Shown here: positions 18,544-27,868 of the stretch, in pieces
Position numbering within the stretch: position 1 is the stretch's first letter
Layout: each line of letters opens with the position of its first letter
Assembly: GCF_003664255.1 (NCBI RefSeq)
Contig: NZ_RCCV01000002.1
Span: forward strand, 622,501 to 686,500
Reading direction: 5' to 3'
From: Micromonospora sp. M71_S20
GTDB lineage: Bacteria; Actinomycetota; Actinomycetes; Mycobacteriales; Micromonosporaceae
Length of the DNA stretch: 64,000 nucleotides
Notes under the pieces: generated by a model
The model's database searches: none
What the model was told of the DNA's origin: nothing
Seen by the model: the letters and a program-made list of their open reading frames with translations, nothing else
Position numbers and translations under genes: made by a program

Positions 18544-20219
18544 GCCACGTCCCAGACCGGTTCCGGGGTCTCCACCACCTCGTTGTCGCCCCGGAAGAGC
18601 ACGAACCGGTCGAAGGAGCGGGTGAACCAGCGGTCGTGGGTCACCGCCACCACGGTCCCCTCGAACGCCGTCAGCCCGGCCTCCAGCGCCTCCGCCGAGG
18701 CCAGGTCGAGGTTGTCGGTGGGCTCGTCGAGCAGCAGCAGCGTCGCGCCGGACAGCTCCAGCAGCAGCACCAGGAAGCGCGCCTGCTGACCGCCGGAGAG
18801 GGTGCCGAAGCGCTGGTCGCCCTGCCCCGCCAGCTCGTACCGGCTCAGCGCCGCCATCGCGGCGTGCCGGTCCATGCCGGTCCGGTGCTCGTCGCCCCGC
18901 CAGAGGATCTCGACGAGGGTCTTCGCCATCAGCTCCGGCCGGTCGTGGGTCTGCGAGAAGTGTCCGGGGCGTACGCGGGCGCCGAGCCGGGCCACCCCGT
19001 CGTGCACCACCGGCGCGAGCGCGGCGGCGCCGTCGACCGGCCCGTTGGCCGGGTCGGGGTCGGTGCCGCCCCGGGCGAGCAGCCGCAGGAAGTGCGACTT
19101 GCCCGTGCCGTTGGCGCCGAGCACGGCGACCCGGTCGCCGTACCAGATCTCCAGGTCGAACGGGAAGGTCAGGCCGTCGAGCTCCAGCTGCTCGCAGATC
19201 ACCGCGCGCTTGCCGGTCCGCCCGCCGGTGAGCTGCATCCGGATGTCCTGGTCCTTCGGCGGTACGGGCGGCGGCCCGGCCTCCTCGAACTTGCGCAACC
19301 GGGTCTGCGCGGCCTGGTAGCGCGACGCCAGCCCGTCGTTGTACGCGGCCTTCTGCTTGTACATCAGCATCAGCTCGCGCAGCTTCTGGTGCTCCTCGTC
19401 CCACCGCCTGCGCAGTTCGTCGAGGCGGGCGTGCCGGGCCAGCCGGGCCTCGTGCCAACTCGCGAAGCCCCCCGGGTGCACCCAGGCGCTGCCGCCCTCC
19501 ACGGCGACCACCCGGTCGGCGGTGTGGGCGAGCAGCTCCCGGTCGTGCGAGACGTAGAGCACCGACTTGGTCGACTCGCGCAGCCGCCCTTCCAGCCAGC
19601 GCTTGCCGGGCACGTCGAGGAAGTTGTCCGGCTCGTCGAGGAGCAGCACCTCGTCGGGGCCGCGCAGCAGCAGTTCGAGGGCGAAGCGCTTCTGCTGACC
19701 GCCGGAGAGGGTCCGGACGGGCCGTTCCCGGGCGCTCTCCCAGGGCAGGCCGAGCACGATGGTGGCGACCGTGTCGAAGAGCACCTCGGCGTCGTACCCG
19801 CCGATTTCGCCCCAGGCCGCGAGCGCGTCCGCGTACGCCAGCTGGGCCTTGCCGGCGGCGGTGCTGTACTTGCCGCGGACCTCGGCGGCGCGCATGGCCC
19901 CCTCGGTCTCGACCAGCCGGCGGCCGGCGTCGCGCAGCGCGGGCGGGGCCAGCGACAGGGCCATGTCGGCCAGCGTGGACTCGTCGCCGATCATCCCGAT
20001 GAACTGGCGCATCACGCCCAGCCCGCCGGAGCGCGCGATCGCGCCGGTCTTCACCGGCAGGTCGCCGGCGACCATCCGCAGCAACGTCGTCTTGCCCGCG
20101 CCGTTCGGCCCGACCAGGGCCACCTTGGCGCCCTCCCCGACCCGGAACGACACGTCGGAGAAGAGTTCCCGACCGTCGGGAAGAATGTGCCCGACCGCTG
20201 CCACGTCCACGTATCCCAC
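18540..20219 (-). CDS. ABC-F family ATPase (ribosome-associated, possible antibiotic ribosomal-protection type)
   Basis: About 559 residues with two nucleotide-binding domains and no membrane segment. NBD1 has GPNGAGKTT, LSGGQQKR and LLLDEPDNFLD. A charged interdomain linker follows (ARLARHARLDELRRRWDEEH), then NBD2 with GANGTGKS, LSGGQQAR and LLLDEPTDNLD. ABC-F proteins act on the ribosomal E site or displace antibiotics. A GTG at 20217-20219 is chosen because AGGA lies 7 bases upstream; GTG 20243 is possible. It lies 41 bases after the methyltransferase gene, so the three genes may be one transcript. Confidence 0.88.
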   Translation of the reverse strand: MGYVDVAAVGHILPDGRELFSDVSFRVGEGAKVALVGPNGAGKTTLLRMVAGDLPVKTGAIARSGGLGVMRQFIGMIGDESTLADMALSLAPPALRDAGRRLVETEGAMRAAEVRGKYSTAAGKAQLAYADALAAWGEIGGYDAEVLFDTVATIVLGLPWESARERPVRTLSGGQQKRFALELLLRGPDEVLLLDEPDNFLDVPGKRWLEGRLRESTKSVLYVSHDRELLAHTADRVVAVEGGSAWVHPGGFASWHEARLARHARLDELRRRWDEEHQKLRELMLMYKQKAAYNDGLASRYQAAQTRLRKFEEAGPPPVPPKDQDIRMQLTGGRTGKRAVICEQLELDGLTFPFDLEIWYGDRVAVLGANGTGKSHFLRLLARGGTDPDPANGPVDGAAALAPVVHDGVARLGARVRPGHFSQTHDRPELMAKTLVEILWRGDEHRTGMDRHAAMAALSRYELAGQGDQRFGTLSGGQQARFLVLLLELSGATLLLLDEPTDNLDLASAEALEAGLTAFEGTVVAVTHDRWFTRSFDRFVLFRGDNEVVETPEPVWDVA

Positions 20220-20260
20220 GTCGGCATCCTGCCCGAGCACGGGCCGGGCGGCCCAATCAT

Positions 20261-20866
20261 TTACCGGGTGACCCGCAGCACCCGGTAGCCCTTCTGGCTG
20301 GCGTGGCGCCCCACCTGCCAGCCCTGCTCGACCAGCCAGCGCTGCAACGAATCCCCGCCGAGATAGCGGGCCACCACCAGCCAGGCGACGCCGTTCGGGG
20401 CGAGCCGGGGCAGCCAGCGCAGCAGGATCCCGTGCAGCTCGTCCTTGCCGACGTGGATCGGGGGGTTGGACCAGATCTCCGCCAAGGTCAGATCGGCGGG
20501 TACGTCGTCCGGCGCGGCGACGCGCACCCGGTCGGCCGCGCCGACCCGCGCCGCGTTGGCCGCGGTGAGTTCGCGGGCCCGTTCGTTGACGTCGACGGCC
20601 CACACGGTCGCCGACGGCGCGGAGCTGGCGAGCACGCAGGTGATCGGGCCGAAGCCGCAGCCGAGGTCGAGCAGGGCGCCGGTGGTTCCGGCGGACGGCA
20701 GCTCGGCCTTGCGCAGCAGCACCGCCGTGCCGGGGTCGAGGCGGGCGGCGGAGAAGACGCCGGCGGAGGACGCCAGGGCGTAGTCGCGGCCGGCGACGGA
20801 GAACTCGACCTCGCGCGGGCTGGCGGCGGTCGTGGGTTCAGCGGTGAAGTAGTGTTCGCCGGTCAC
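20261..20866 (-). CDS. Class I SAM-dependent methyltransferase, RsmC/RlmG-like (rRNA guanine-N2 type)
   Basis: 201 residues. Motif I is LLDLGCGFGPI, then VWAVDVNERA, and the motif-IV SNPPIH typical of N2-guanine and small-molecule N-methyltransferases of the RsmC/MTS family. The N-terminal HYFTAEP..SPREVEFSVAG and GVFSAARLDPGT match the single-domain actinobacterial versions. The GTG at 20864-20866 precedes the family-typical start. The likely substrate is 16S or 23S rRNA, inferred from family. It is encoded just upstream of the ABC-F ribosome factor. Confidence 0.85.
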   Translation of the reverse strand: MTGEHYFTAEPTTAASPREVEFSVAGRDYALASSAGVFSAARLDPGTAVLLRKAELPSAGTTGALLDLGCGFGPITCVLASSAPSATVWAVDVNERARELTAANAARVGAADRVRVAAPDDVPADLTLAEIWSNPPIHVGKDELHGILLRWLPRLAPNGVAWLVVARYLGGDSLQRWLVEQGWQVGRHASQKGYRVLRVTR

Positions 20867-20941
20867 GCCGGCAATTCTCGCACCGCCACCGGCCACCCCG
20901 GCGCGGGCCCGGCGGCACGACCGGGCCGACCAGGCCGACCA

Positions 20942-21024
20942 GGCCCGGCACGGCGGCGCGGGCCACGGCCGGCAGGGGCGGCGGCGCGGGCCCGGCACGG
21001 CGGCGTAGGCCCGGCACGGCGACG
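20942..21024. repeat. Three copies of a 17-bp GC repeat in the intergenic region
   Basis: GGCCCGGCACGGCGGCG occurs at 20942-20958 and 20989-21005, with a one-mismatch copy at 21008-21024. They lie in the 20867-21122 gap upstream of both divergent genes. No gene is supported in this gap. Confidence 0.7.
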
Positions 21025-21109
21025 CGGGACCGGCGCGGGTGCCCAGCACGGGACGAAATGACTCTGCCCGCAATTTCCCATTATTCGCACCTAAAGGGAC
21101 AATGCCTCC

Positions 21110-21115
21110 TACTCT
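21110..21115 (+). promoter_or_regulatory. Candidate -10 box for a leaderless transcript
   Basis: TACTCT (TAnnnT) ends 7 bases before the ATG at 21123, the spacing expected when transcription starts at the start codon. No -35 hexamer is evident and there is no Shine-Dalgarno for this ATG. Confidence 0.4.
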
Positions 21116-21122
21116 GGGCGGC

Positions 21123-22250
21123 ATGGTGTATCGGTACGAGTCCGATGAGGACGCATTCATGGAGTACCCGGAGCCCGGGTCCGACGGGTCGGTGCTCGGT
21201 GCCGGTCCGCCTCCCCCAGCCGGCCCCTCCCCGTCCCGCTTCCCGACGCCGTCGCTGCCCCGCGCCAACCGGGTCGCGCTGCCCTCCGCCGCGCCGGAGC
21301 CGGTCCGCGCCGTGGCGCAGGTGTCGCCTCCGGCGCCCGCCCATGTGCGGGCACCCGTCGAGGCGCAGGCGCCGGCACAGCCGCCCGCGCCGGTCGAGCC
21401 GCCGCCGGTCGAGCCGCCCGCGCCGGTCGAACCGCCGCGCGTCGAGCCGCCGCTGTCGGCCGGGCGGTCGCAGCGGGGTGGCGGCGGCCGGTGGTGGCAG
21501 GTCGTGGTCGGCGGCGCGGCCGTCCTGGCGCTGCTCGCGCTCTGCGGCCTCGGTGCCGCCGCCCTGCTGGCCGAGCGCGACGGGACGCCGCAGACGGCGC
21601 GCACGTCCCAACCGGAGGCGGCCGAGTCCGCCGACGTCGGGGCGCAGGCCCTCGACTCGCGGGACACCGACCAGGCGCCGCTGACCGCCAAGGAGCTCTT
21701 CCCCGGCAAGCAGCTCGTCGTCGCCGACGGAGAGCCCGCCTACAAGGTGTTGAAGAGCCAGTCCAGCGCCAGCTGCGCGGTGGCGGCCACCGGTGAGGTC
21801 GCCGACCTGCTGGTCCGCCTCGGCTGCACCCAGGTGGTCCGGGCCACGCTGCGGACGCCCGACGGCGGCCACCTCGTCACCACCGGGTTGTTCAACCTGA
21901 CCGACCGGGCCAACGCCGAACGCGCCCGGGACCGGATCCGGTTGCTGCTCGACGAGCGGGAGGGCCGGTTCCGGGGCATGGCGGCCGACGAGGACAGCGC
22001 GGCGATCGCCACCGCGCCGGCCCGCGTCGGCTGGCAGGTGCGCGGCCACTACCTCGCGTACGCGGTGGTCGCCCGCAGCGACGGCGAGACGATCAGGTCC
22101 GGCGACACGAGGGCCCGGGAGATCCTCTTCGACATGATCGAGCTGCATCTCAACCGGGGCGTGCTGGAGCGCCGGGCGGACGGCGGCACGGCCGGCCAGC
22201 CGACCGACGATGGTGCGGGCGACACCGGCACGCAGGACGGGGGCGACTGA
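21123..22250 (+). CDS. Single-pass membrane protein with Pro-rich N-terminus, unknown function
   Basis: About 375 residues. An acidic start (YRYESDEDAFMEYPEP) leads to a long Pro/Ala/Val-rich cytoplasmic region with PPAPVEPPPVEPPAPVEPP repeats. One transmembrane segment follows (VVVGGAAVLALLALCGLGAAALL), then a ~190-residue outer domain with two cysteines (SSASCAVAA, VRLGCTQV). No known enzyme motif was recognised. ATG 21123 fits a leaderless start; ATG 21102 with AAGGGA upstream is the alternative. A convergent terminator follows. Confidence 0.78.
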   Translation: MVYRYESDEDAFMEYPEPGSDGSVLGAGPPPPAGPSPSRFPTPSLPRANRVALPSAAPEPVRAVAQVSPPAPAHVRAPVEAQAPAQPPAPVEPPPVEPPAPVEPPRVEPPLSAGRSQRGGGGRWWQVVVGGAAVLALLALCGLGAAALLAERDGTPQTARTSQPEAAESADVGAQALDSRDTDQAPLTAKELFPGKQLVVADGEPAYKVLKSQSSASCAVAATGEVADLLVRLGCTQVVRATLRTPDGGHLVTTGLFNLTDRANAERARDRIRLLLDEREGRFRGMAADEDSAAIATAPARVGWQVRGHYLAYAVVARSDGETIRSGDTRAREILFDMIELHLNRGVLERRADGGTAGQPTDDGAGDTGTQDGGD

Positions 22251-22296
22251 CCGGGTCGCGAGGGCGGGCGGCGAGCCCGCCGACGGTGAGTGAGGC

Positions 22297-22329
22297 AACG
22301 GGTACGTGGGCCACGGCCGCGTACCCGTT
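22297..22329. terminator. Terminator between convergent genes
   Basis: A 10-bp perfect inverted repeat (22297-22306 with 22320-22329) between the stops of the plus-strand membrane protein (22250) and the minus-strand peptidase (22351). Confidence 0.65.
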
Positions 22330-22350
22330 CCGCGCGTCGCCGCCGGCCAC

Positions 22351-23403
22351 TCAGGTCCGCAGCGCGACCCGGTGGGCCCGTAGCAGGTCGAGCATCCGGT
22401 CGTGCGGGACCGCGTACTTGACGCGTCCGTTGACGCCGACGGTGGTGCGCGCCATGAACAGCGAGTTCAGCAGTGCCTCCTCCACGGCCTCCAGCACCGC
22501 CGCGAAGACCGGCTCCAGGTCGGACTCCGGCGCCGTCGGTGCCTGCGTGTCGGCGGTGGAGAACGCCAGGGCGTAGTCGCCGCTGCCCCCGGCGAAGTCC
22601 GAGCCGACGCGCGCCATCGCGAAGATGGCCCGGCGGGCGACGCGACCCAGCTGCCGCGCGTCGAGGCGGCCGTCCGTGGCGACCACGATGACGCAGGAGT
22701 TGCCCGGGTGCTCGAGCCGGCCGGGGCGCGACAGGGTCGGCACCCCCACCTGCTCGGGCCGGATCGGCACCCCGGACACCTGAAGCACGCCGGAGAAGTT
22801 GGACTGCACCAGCACACCGACGGTGACGGGGCCACGGGACGTCGTGGCGAGCCGCGAGGACGTCCCGATGCCGGCCTTGAAGCCGAGGGCCGCCGTGCCC
22901 GTACCAGCGCCGACGGCGCCCTCCGCCGGCAGCCCGCCGCGGGCCTCCGCCAGCGCGGCGAGGACGTGCTCCGCCCGCACCGGCCGCGCCCGGATGTCGG
23001 ACAGGAACCCGTCGTTGGTCTCCGCCACCACCGGGTTCAGCGACTCGACCGTCTCCCGGCCCGGCTGCCGGAGCATGTACGTGACCAGCGCGTCCGCGGC
23101 CCGGAACGTCGACAGCGTCGCGGTCAGCACCACGGGGGTCTCGATCTCGCCCAGCTCGGCAACCTGGGTCGAACCGACCATCTTGCCGTGCCCGTTGCCC
23201 ACGAACAGCCCCGCCGGCAGCGACCGGCGGTCGGTCAGCTGGTCCGGGACGATCGCCGTCACCCCGCTGCGGATGCTGTCCCCGTCGACCAGCGTCGTGT
23301 GGCCCACCCGTACGCCGGGCACGTCGGTGACGGCGTTCAGCGGTCCCGTCGGCAGCGTCCCGACGACGATGCCGAGGTCCCGTCCACGGCGAGGTTCCTG
23401 CAC
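22351..23403 (-). CDS. P1 family peptidase (DmpA-like, MEROPS S58)
   Basis: 350-residue N-terminal-nucleophile aminopeptidase. The N-terminal TDVPGVRVGHTTL, GLFVGNGHGKMVGS and the autocleavage/nucleophile region HPGNSCVIVVATDG (Ser after Asn) identify the DmpA/BapA family. These precursors cleave themselves before the Ser to give alpha and beta chains and release N-terminal D- or L-amino acids or beta-peptides. The GTG at 23401-23403 is chosen, with AAGGAG 8 bases upstream. It follows truA by 140 bases on the same strand. Confidence 0.9.
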   Translation of the reverse strand: MQEPRRGRDLGIVVGTLPTGPLNAVTDVPGVRVGHTTLVDGDSIRSGVTAIVPDQLTDRRSLPAGLFVGNGHGKMVGSTQVAELGEIETPVVLTATLSTFRAADALVTYMLRQPGRETVESLNPVVAETNDGFLSDIRARPVRAEHVLAALAEARGGLPAEGAVGAGTGTAALGFKAGIGTSSRLATTSRGPVTVGVLVQSNFSGVLQVSGVPIRPEQVGVPTLSRPGRLEHPGNSCVIVVATDGRLDARQLGRVARRAIFAMARVGSDFAGGSGDYALAFSTADTQAPTAPESDLEPVFAAVLEAVEEALLNSLFMARTTVGVNGRVKYAVPHDRMLDLLRAHRVALRT

Positions 23404-23543
23404 GGCTTCCACTCCTTGACGGTCGACGGTGCTCTGCCGGGGCCGGGCGCGGGCCCGGCGGGCGACCGCCCCCGTCCCGGCGCAGCCGCTCGCCCCGGCC
23501 CGAGGATCCGGCAGCCGCCGGTCGGGACGCAAGCCCCGGGCGG

Positions 23544-24374
23544 TCAGCCCTCCACGGGTACGCGCAGCCGGCGGGTCGCCTCGGCGCGGTGGGCGTACTC
23601 GGCCGGGTCCTCGGGGTAGCCGACGGCGACCAGGGTGAGCCCGTGCGCCGGTGCCACGGTCACCTCGCTGGAGCGTTCCCGGCGGGCCAGCAGGCTGCCC
23701 GGCCACTCGACCGGCCGGCGCCCGTCCCCGGCGACCAGCATGGCCCCGACCAGGCTGCGGACCATCGCCTGGCAGAACGCGTCGGCCTGCACGGTGGCCA
23801 CGAGGATCCCGTCCGGGTCCCGCCGCCAGTCCAGCCGGGTCACCTCGCGCAGCGTCGTGGCGTGCTCCTTGCGCCGGCAGTACGCGGCGAAGTCGTGCTC
23901 CCCCACCAGTCCCGCCGCGGCGGCGTTCAACGCGGCCAGGTCCAGCGGCTTCGGCCAGGCCAGAATCTCGTGCCGGCGCAGCGGCTCGACGCCCCACGGC
24001 GCGTCGGTCACCCGGTACTCGTAGCGGCGGAAGGTGGCCGAGAACCGGGCGTCGAAGTCGGCGGGCACCTCGGCCATCGCGCGTACCCGGACGTCGGTGG
24101 GGAGCAGCCGGGCCAGTCGGCGCAGCAGCCGTCCCCCGTGCTCCCGCCACACGGCGGTCGGCAGGTCGACGTGGCAGACCTGCCCGCTGGCGTGCACCCC
24201 GGCGTCGGTGCGGCCCGCCACGGTCAGGCCGGTCGCCGTACCCGCGCCGAGGACCAGGTCGAGGGTCTCCACGAGCACCCCGGCGACCGTGCGCCGGGTG
24301 GGCTGGGCGGCCCAGCCGGAGAAGCCCGACCCGTCGTACGCGACGTCCAGCCGCAGCCGGGTGCGCTCGTCCAC
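23544..24374 (-). CDS. truA: tRNA pseudouridine(38-40) synthase TruA
   Basis: 276-residue enzyme isomerising uridines 38-40 in the tRNA anticodon arm. LRLDVAYDGSGFSGWAAQP opens the fold, the catalytic Asp sits in AGRTDAGVHA, and FRRYEYRV plus FCQAMVRSLVGAML are conserved. The GTG at 24372-24374 has GGAGG five bases upstream. It is the gene after rplQ, as in many actinobacteria, but separated from it by a strong hairpin. Confidence 0.95.
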   Translation of the reverse strand: MDERTRLRLDVAYDGSGFSGWAAQPTRRTVAGVLVETLDLVLGAGTATGLTVAGRTDAGVHASGQVCHVDLPTAVWREHGGRLLRRLARLLPTDVRVRAMAEVPADFDARFSATFRRYEYRVTDAPWGVEPLRRHEILAWPKPLDLAALNAAAAGLVGEHDFAAYCRRKEHATTLREVTRLDWRRDPDGILVATVQADAFCQAMVRSLVGAMLVAGDGRRPVEWPGSLLARRERSSEVTVAPAHGLTLVAVGYPEDPAEYAHRAEATRRLRVPVEG

Positions 24375-24394
24375 TCGTACCTCCGCCTCACGGG

Positions 24395-24433
24395 GTCGGG
24401 CCCGGCACCCCGCGAGGGGGTGCCGGGCCCGAC
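24395..24433 (-). terminator. Terminator of the alpha (rpsM-rplQ) operon
   Basis: A perfect 17-bp stem (24395-24411 with 24417-24433) and 5-base loop, starting 11 bases after the rplQ stop. There is no T-run. It partly separates truA from the ribosomal operon. Confidence 0.82.
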
Positions 24434-24444
24434 GGTGGCCTGGA

Positions 24445-25005
24445 TCAGGCCTTGTCGTTCTCGCCGGCCTCGTCGCTGTCCTCGCGGGCGGCGGCGGTGT
24501 CGCCGGACGCCGACACGGGCGGCTCGGCGTCCTGGTCGCCCGAGTTCGACTTCGGGGCCTCCTCGGCCGGGGCGAGCGCCTCGACCTTGTCCTGCTGCGC
24601 GGCCTTGCGGGCGGCGGTCTTCTTGTTCGCCTTCGGCTCGGCGACCTGAAGCTCCTCGACAAGCTCGATGATCGCCATCGGCGCGTTGTCACCCTTGCGC
24701 GGACCGGTCTTCACGATCCGGGTGTAGCCACCGTTGCGGGTGGCGAACCGCGGCGCGATCTGGTCGAACAGGGAGTAGACCACGTCCTTGTCCTTGACGA
24801 CGCCCAGCACCCGCCGGCGGGACGCCAGGTCGCCACGCTTGGCCTTGGTGATGAGCTGCTCGGCCAGCGGACGCAGCCGCCGGGCCTTCGTCTCGGTGGT
24901 CTTGATCTTGCCGTGCTGGAACAGCGCAGTGGCCAGGTTGGCCAGCATCAGCCGCTCGTGCGCGGGGCTGCCGCCGAGGCGGGGGCCCTTGGTGGGCGTG
25001 GGCAT
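24445..25005 (-). CDS. rplQ: 50S ribosomal protein L17 (bL17) with long acidic tail
   Basis: 186 residues. The first ~120 match L17 ([64 protein letters not shown]). The last ~65 form an Ala/Lys then Glu/Asp-rich extension ([20 protein letters not shown]) absent from the ~120-127-residue proteins of Bacillus and E. coli. Last gene of the alpha operon. Confidence 0.97.
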   Translation of the reverse strand: MPTPTKGPRLGGSPAHERLMLANLATALFQHGKIKTTETKARRLRPLAEQLITKAKRGDLASRRRVLGVVKDKDVVYSLFDQIAPRFATRNGGYTRIVKTGPRKGDNAPMAIIELVEELQVAEPKANKKTAARKAAQQDKVEALAPAEEAPKSNSGDQDAEPPVSASGDTAAAREDSDEAGENDKA

Positions 25006-25039
25006 GCTTGGTGCTCCTCAGGTGTGGCGGCAGCGCGGA

Positions 25040-26062
25040 CTAGAGCTGCTCGGTCTCGCGATAGTCGTCGGTGTCGTAGTCGGCCTCGCCGAAGGCGTCC
25101 ACGACGTGCGCCGGGTCGAAGTTCGGGGCCGAGTCCTTCAGCCCCAGACCCATCCCGGCGAGCTTCATCTTGACCTCGTCGATCGACTTCTGACCGAAGT
25201 TGCGGATGTCGAGGAGGTCGGCCTCGGTACGCCCGATGAGCTCACCAACGGAGTTGATGCCCTCGCGCTTGAGGCAGTTGTAGGAGCGGACGGTCAGGTC
25301 CAGCTCCTCGATCGGCAGCGCCAGGTCGGCCGCGAGCTGGGCGTCCTGCGGGGACGGCCCGATGTCGATGCCCTCGGCGGTCTCGTCCAGCTCCCGGGCC
25401 AGACCGAACAGCTCCACCAGCGTCGAGCCGGCGGAGGCCAGCGCGGTACGCGGGCCCATCGACGGCTTGGTCTCGACGTCGATGATCAGCCGGTCGAAGT
25501 CGGTCCGCTGCTCGACACGGGTCGCCTCGACGCGGTACGTCACCTTCAGCACCGGCGAGTAGATCGAGTCGACCGGGATCCGGCCGATCTCGGCGCCGGC
25601 CTGCTTGTTCTGCGCCGCCGTGACGTAGCCGCGACCCCGCTCGACGGTCAGCTCCATGTCGAGCCGGCCCTTGCCGTTGAGGGTGGCGAGCTTCAGGTCC
25701 GGGTTGTGCACCGAGACACCGGCCGGCGGCTGGATGTCGCCCGCCGTCACGTCGCCCGGGCCCTGCTTGCGCAGGTACATGCTGACCGGCTCGTCGTGCT
25801 CGGAGCTGACGCACAGCTCCTTGATGTTCATGACGAGCTCGACCACGTCCTCCTTGACACCGGGGATCGTGGTGAACTCGTGCAGCACGCCGTCGATCTT
25901 GATCGAGGTGACCGCCGCACCCGGGATCGACGACAGCAGCGTGCGCCGCAGCGAGTTGCCCAGGGTGTAGCCGAAGCCCGGCTCCAGCGGCTCGATGGTG
26001 AACCGGGACCGGGTCTCGTTGATCGACTCCTCGGAGAGAGTCGGTCGCTGGCTGATGAGCAT
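25040..26062 (-). CDS. rpoA: DNA-directed RNA polymerase subunit alpha
   Basis: 340 residues. The N-terminal assembly domain ([22 protein letters not shown]) is followed by the C-terminal UP-element/activator-binding domain ([22 protein letters not shown]) and an acidic tail. The ATG at 26060-26062 has a purine-rich AAGAGAAGAG upstream; the longer in-frame extension is not family-like. It is flanked by rpsD, across a hairpin, and rplQ. Confidence 0.98.
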   Translation of the reverse strand: MLISQRPTLSEESINETRSRFTIEPLEPGFGYTLGNSLRRTLLSSIPGAAVTSIKIDGVLHEFTTIPGVKEDVVELVMNIKELCVSSEHDEPVSMYLRKQGPGDVTAGDIQPPAGVSVHNPDLKLATLNGKGRLDMELTVERGRGYVTAAQNKQAGAEIGRIPVDSIYSPVLKVTYRVEATRVEQRTDFDRLIIDVETKPSMGPRTALASAGSTLVELFGLARELDETAEGIDIGPSPQDAQLAADLALPIEELDLTVRSYNCLKREGINSVGELIGRTEADLLDIRNFGQKSIDEVKMKLAGMGLGLKDSAPNFDPAHVVDAFGEADYDTDDYRETEQL

Positions 26063-26117
26063 GTCTTCTCTTCTCTTCCGGGGCGCCCGCCATATGACGC
26101 CCACGACAAACTGTTCC

Positions 26118-26146
26118 GGTGGCCCGCCCCGGAAGGACGGGCCACC
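26118..26146 (-). terminator. Hairpin between rpsD and rpoA
   Basis: A 9-bp stem (26118-26126 with 26138-26146) and 11-base loop in the 98-base rpsD-rpoA gap. It may be a partial terminator or an RNA-processing site that lowers rpoA relative to the ribosomal genes. Confidence 0.5.
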
Positions 26147-26160
26147 GCAACGAGCTCCGA

Positions 26161-26787
26161 CTACTTGGAGTAGAGCTCGACGATCAGCTGCTCCTGGACC
26201 TGCGTGTCGATGACCTGACGGGCCGGGAGCGAGTGCACGAGCACCTTCATCTGGCTGGGGATAGCCTCCAGCCACGCCGGAACCGACTTCGAGCCGGCCT
26301 CGGCCTGCGCCACGATGAACGGGGTGAGCTCCTTGCTCTTGCCCCGGACCTCGATGATGTCGTGCTCCTTGACGCGGTACGACGGGATGTCGACCTTCTT
26401 GCCGTTCACGTTGAAGTGACCGTGCTTGACGAGCTGGCGGGCCATGTCCCGGGACTTGGCGTAGCCGGCCCGGTAGACCACGTTGTCCAGCCGCGACTCG
26501 AGGATCTGCAGGAGGACCTCGCCGGTCTTGGCCTTCTTGCCCACGGCCTCCTCGTAGTAGCCGCGGAACTGCTTCTCCAGCACGCCGTACACGCGGCGGG
26601 CCTTCTGCTTCTCACGGAGCTGGAGCAGGTACTCCGTCTCCTTCGTGCGGCCGCGGCCGTGCTGCCCGGGCGGGAACGGCCGGGACTCGAACGGGCACTT
26701 CGGGCCATCGCACTTGCTGCCCTTGAGGAACAGCTTCATCTTCTCCCGCCGGCAACGGCGGCAGTCAGCACCGGTGTAACGAGCCAT
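26161..26787 (-). CDS. rpsD: 30S ribosomal protein S4 (uS4), zinc-binding form
   Basis: 208-residue primary 16S-binding protein with an S4 RNA-binding domain ([20 protein letters not shown]). Four cysteines near the N-terminus (CRRC then CDGPKC, residues 9, 12, 26 and 31) form a zinc site, so this is the C+ type. Confidence 0.98.
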   Translation of the reverse strand: MARYTGADCRRCRREKMKLFLKGSKCDGPKCPFESRPFPPGQHGRGRTKETEYLLQLREKQKARRVYGVLEKQFRGYYEEAVGKKAKTGEVLLQILESRLDNVVYRAGYAKSRDMARQLVKHGHFNVNGKKVDIPSYRVKEHDIIEVRGKSKELTPFIVAQAEAGSKSVPAWLEAIPSQMKVLVHSLPARQVIDTQVQEQLIVELYSK

Positions 26788-26800
26788 CTCTCTCTACCTC

Positions 26801-27208
26801 TCAGACCCGACGACGCTTGGGCGGACGGCACCCGTTGTGCGGCTGCGGGGTGACGTCGGAGATCTGTCCGACCTCGAGCCCGGCTGCCTGCAGCGAACGG
26901 ATGGCGGTCTCCCGGCCGGAGCCGGGGCCCTTGACGAACACGTCGACCTTGCGCATGCCGTGCTCCATGGCCCGACGCGCGGCGGCCTCGGCGGCCAGCT
27001 GCGCGGCGAACGGGGTCGACTTGCGGGAGCCCTTGAAGCCCACCTGGCCCGAGGAGGCCCAGGAGATGACCGCACCGGTCGGGTCGGTGATCGACACGAT
27101 GGTGTTGTTGAAGGTGCTCTTGATGTGCGCCTGCCCGTGGGCGACGTTCTTGCGTTCCTTGCGCCGGACCTTCTTGACGGCGGCTCCGGCACGAGCCTTC
27201 GGTGGCAT
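26801..27208 (-). CDS. rpsK: 30S ribosomal protein S11 (uS11)
   Basis: 135 residues lining the mRNA exit path of the platform. [20 protein letters not shown] and the C-terminal [18 protein letters not shown] are hallmark sequences. Sits between rpsM and rpsD in the alpha operon. Confidence 0.98.
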   Translation of the reverse strand: MPPKARAGAAVKKVRRKERKNVAHGQAHIKSTFNNTIVSITDPTGAVISWASSGQVGFKGSRKSTPFAAQLAAEAAARRAMEHGMRKVDVFVKGPGSGRETAIRSLQAAGLEVGQISDVTPQPHNGCRPPKRRRV

Positions 27209-27225
27209 AAGTCTGTGCGCTCCTA

Positions 27226-27606
27226 TTACTTCTTGCCGGGCTTCTTCTTGCCGGCGACGGTCCGCTTCGGGCCCTTGCGGGTCCGCGCGTTGGTCTTGGT
27301 CCGCTGGCCACGCACGGGCAGGCCCCGGCGGTGCCGGATGCCGGCGTAGCAGCCGATTTCGACCTTGCGGCGGATGTCAGCGGCGACCTCGCGGCGCAGG
27401 TCGCCTTCAACCTTGTAGTTGCCCTCGATGTGGTTGCGGAGCTGGACCAGCTCCTCGTCCGTGAGGTCCCGGACGCGCTTGTCCGGCGAGATGCCGGTGG
27501 CAGAGAGCGTCTCCAGGGCCCGGGTGCGACCCACGCCGAAGATGTAGGTGAGCGCGATCTCCATCCGCTTCTCGCGGGGGAGGTCGACGCCGACTAGACG
27601 TGCCAT
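27226..27606 (-). CDS. rpsM: 30S ribosomal protein S13 (uS13)
   Basis: 126 residues of the small-subunit head, contacting tRNA and L5 across the subunit bridge. [20 protein letters not shown] and the basic tail [20 protein letters not shown] are typical. The ATG at 27604-27606 has GAGGAG upstream; longer in-frame starts are not conserved. First gene of the alpha operon. The 262-base gap before it holds the rpmJ terminator and probably the operon promoter, which I could not pin down. Confidence 0.97.
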   Translation of the reverse strand: MARLVGVDLPREKRMEIALTYIFGVGRTRALETLSATGISPDKRVRDLTDEELVQLRNHIEGNYKVEGDLRREVAADIRRKVEIGCYAGIRHRRGLPVRGQRTKTNARTRKGPKRTVAGKKKPGKK

Positions 27607-27835
27607 GTGCGGGCGTACTCCTCGTGATGTTCTGGCGGAGGTGTGGACCCGTCCCACCCCGCTACCGACCGTTCCGCCACCGGCGTCGTGCGCCGGCGAC
27701 CGGGTCGGTCGCTGCCCGAGCGGGCCCCGGCCTCCGACCGGGGGTCAACCACGATGAGGTACGCGACGCGCACCGCCCGCGGCTGGGACGAGCATGTGAT
27801 TCGTTGTCTGGATCCGCGGCCCGGACCGATTTCGA

Positions 27836-27857
27836 CCGACCGTTGTCACACGGTCGG
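27836..27857 (-). terminator. Terminator after infA-rpmJ
   Basis: An 8-bp stem (27836-27843 with 27850-27857) and 6-base loop, 11 bases after the rpmJ stop. Confidence 0.6.
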
Positions 27858-27868
27858 CCGGAACTGGT

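Noticed and set aside
20051..20260. ATG at 20258-20260 as the ABC-F start
   Set aside because: It opens a different frame ending after 69 residues; the ABC-F frame needs the GTG at 20217-20219, which has AGGA upstream.
27607..27868. Small gene between rpsM and rpmJ (for example the plus-strand frame 27643-27909)
   Set aside because: It overlaps rpmJ on the opposite strand and has no recognisable family; the stretch more likely holds the rpmJ terminator and rpsM promoter.
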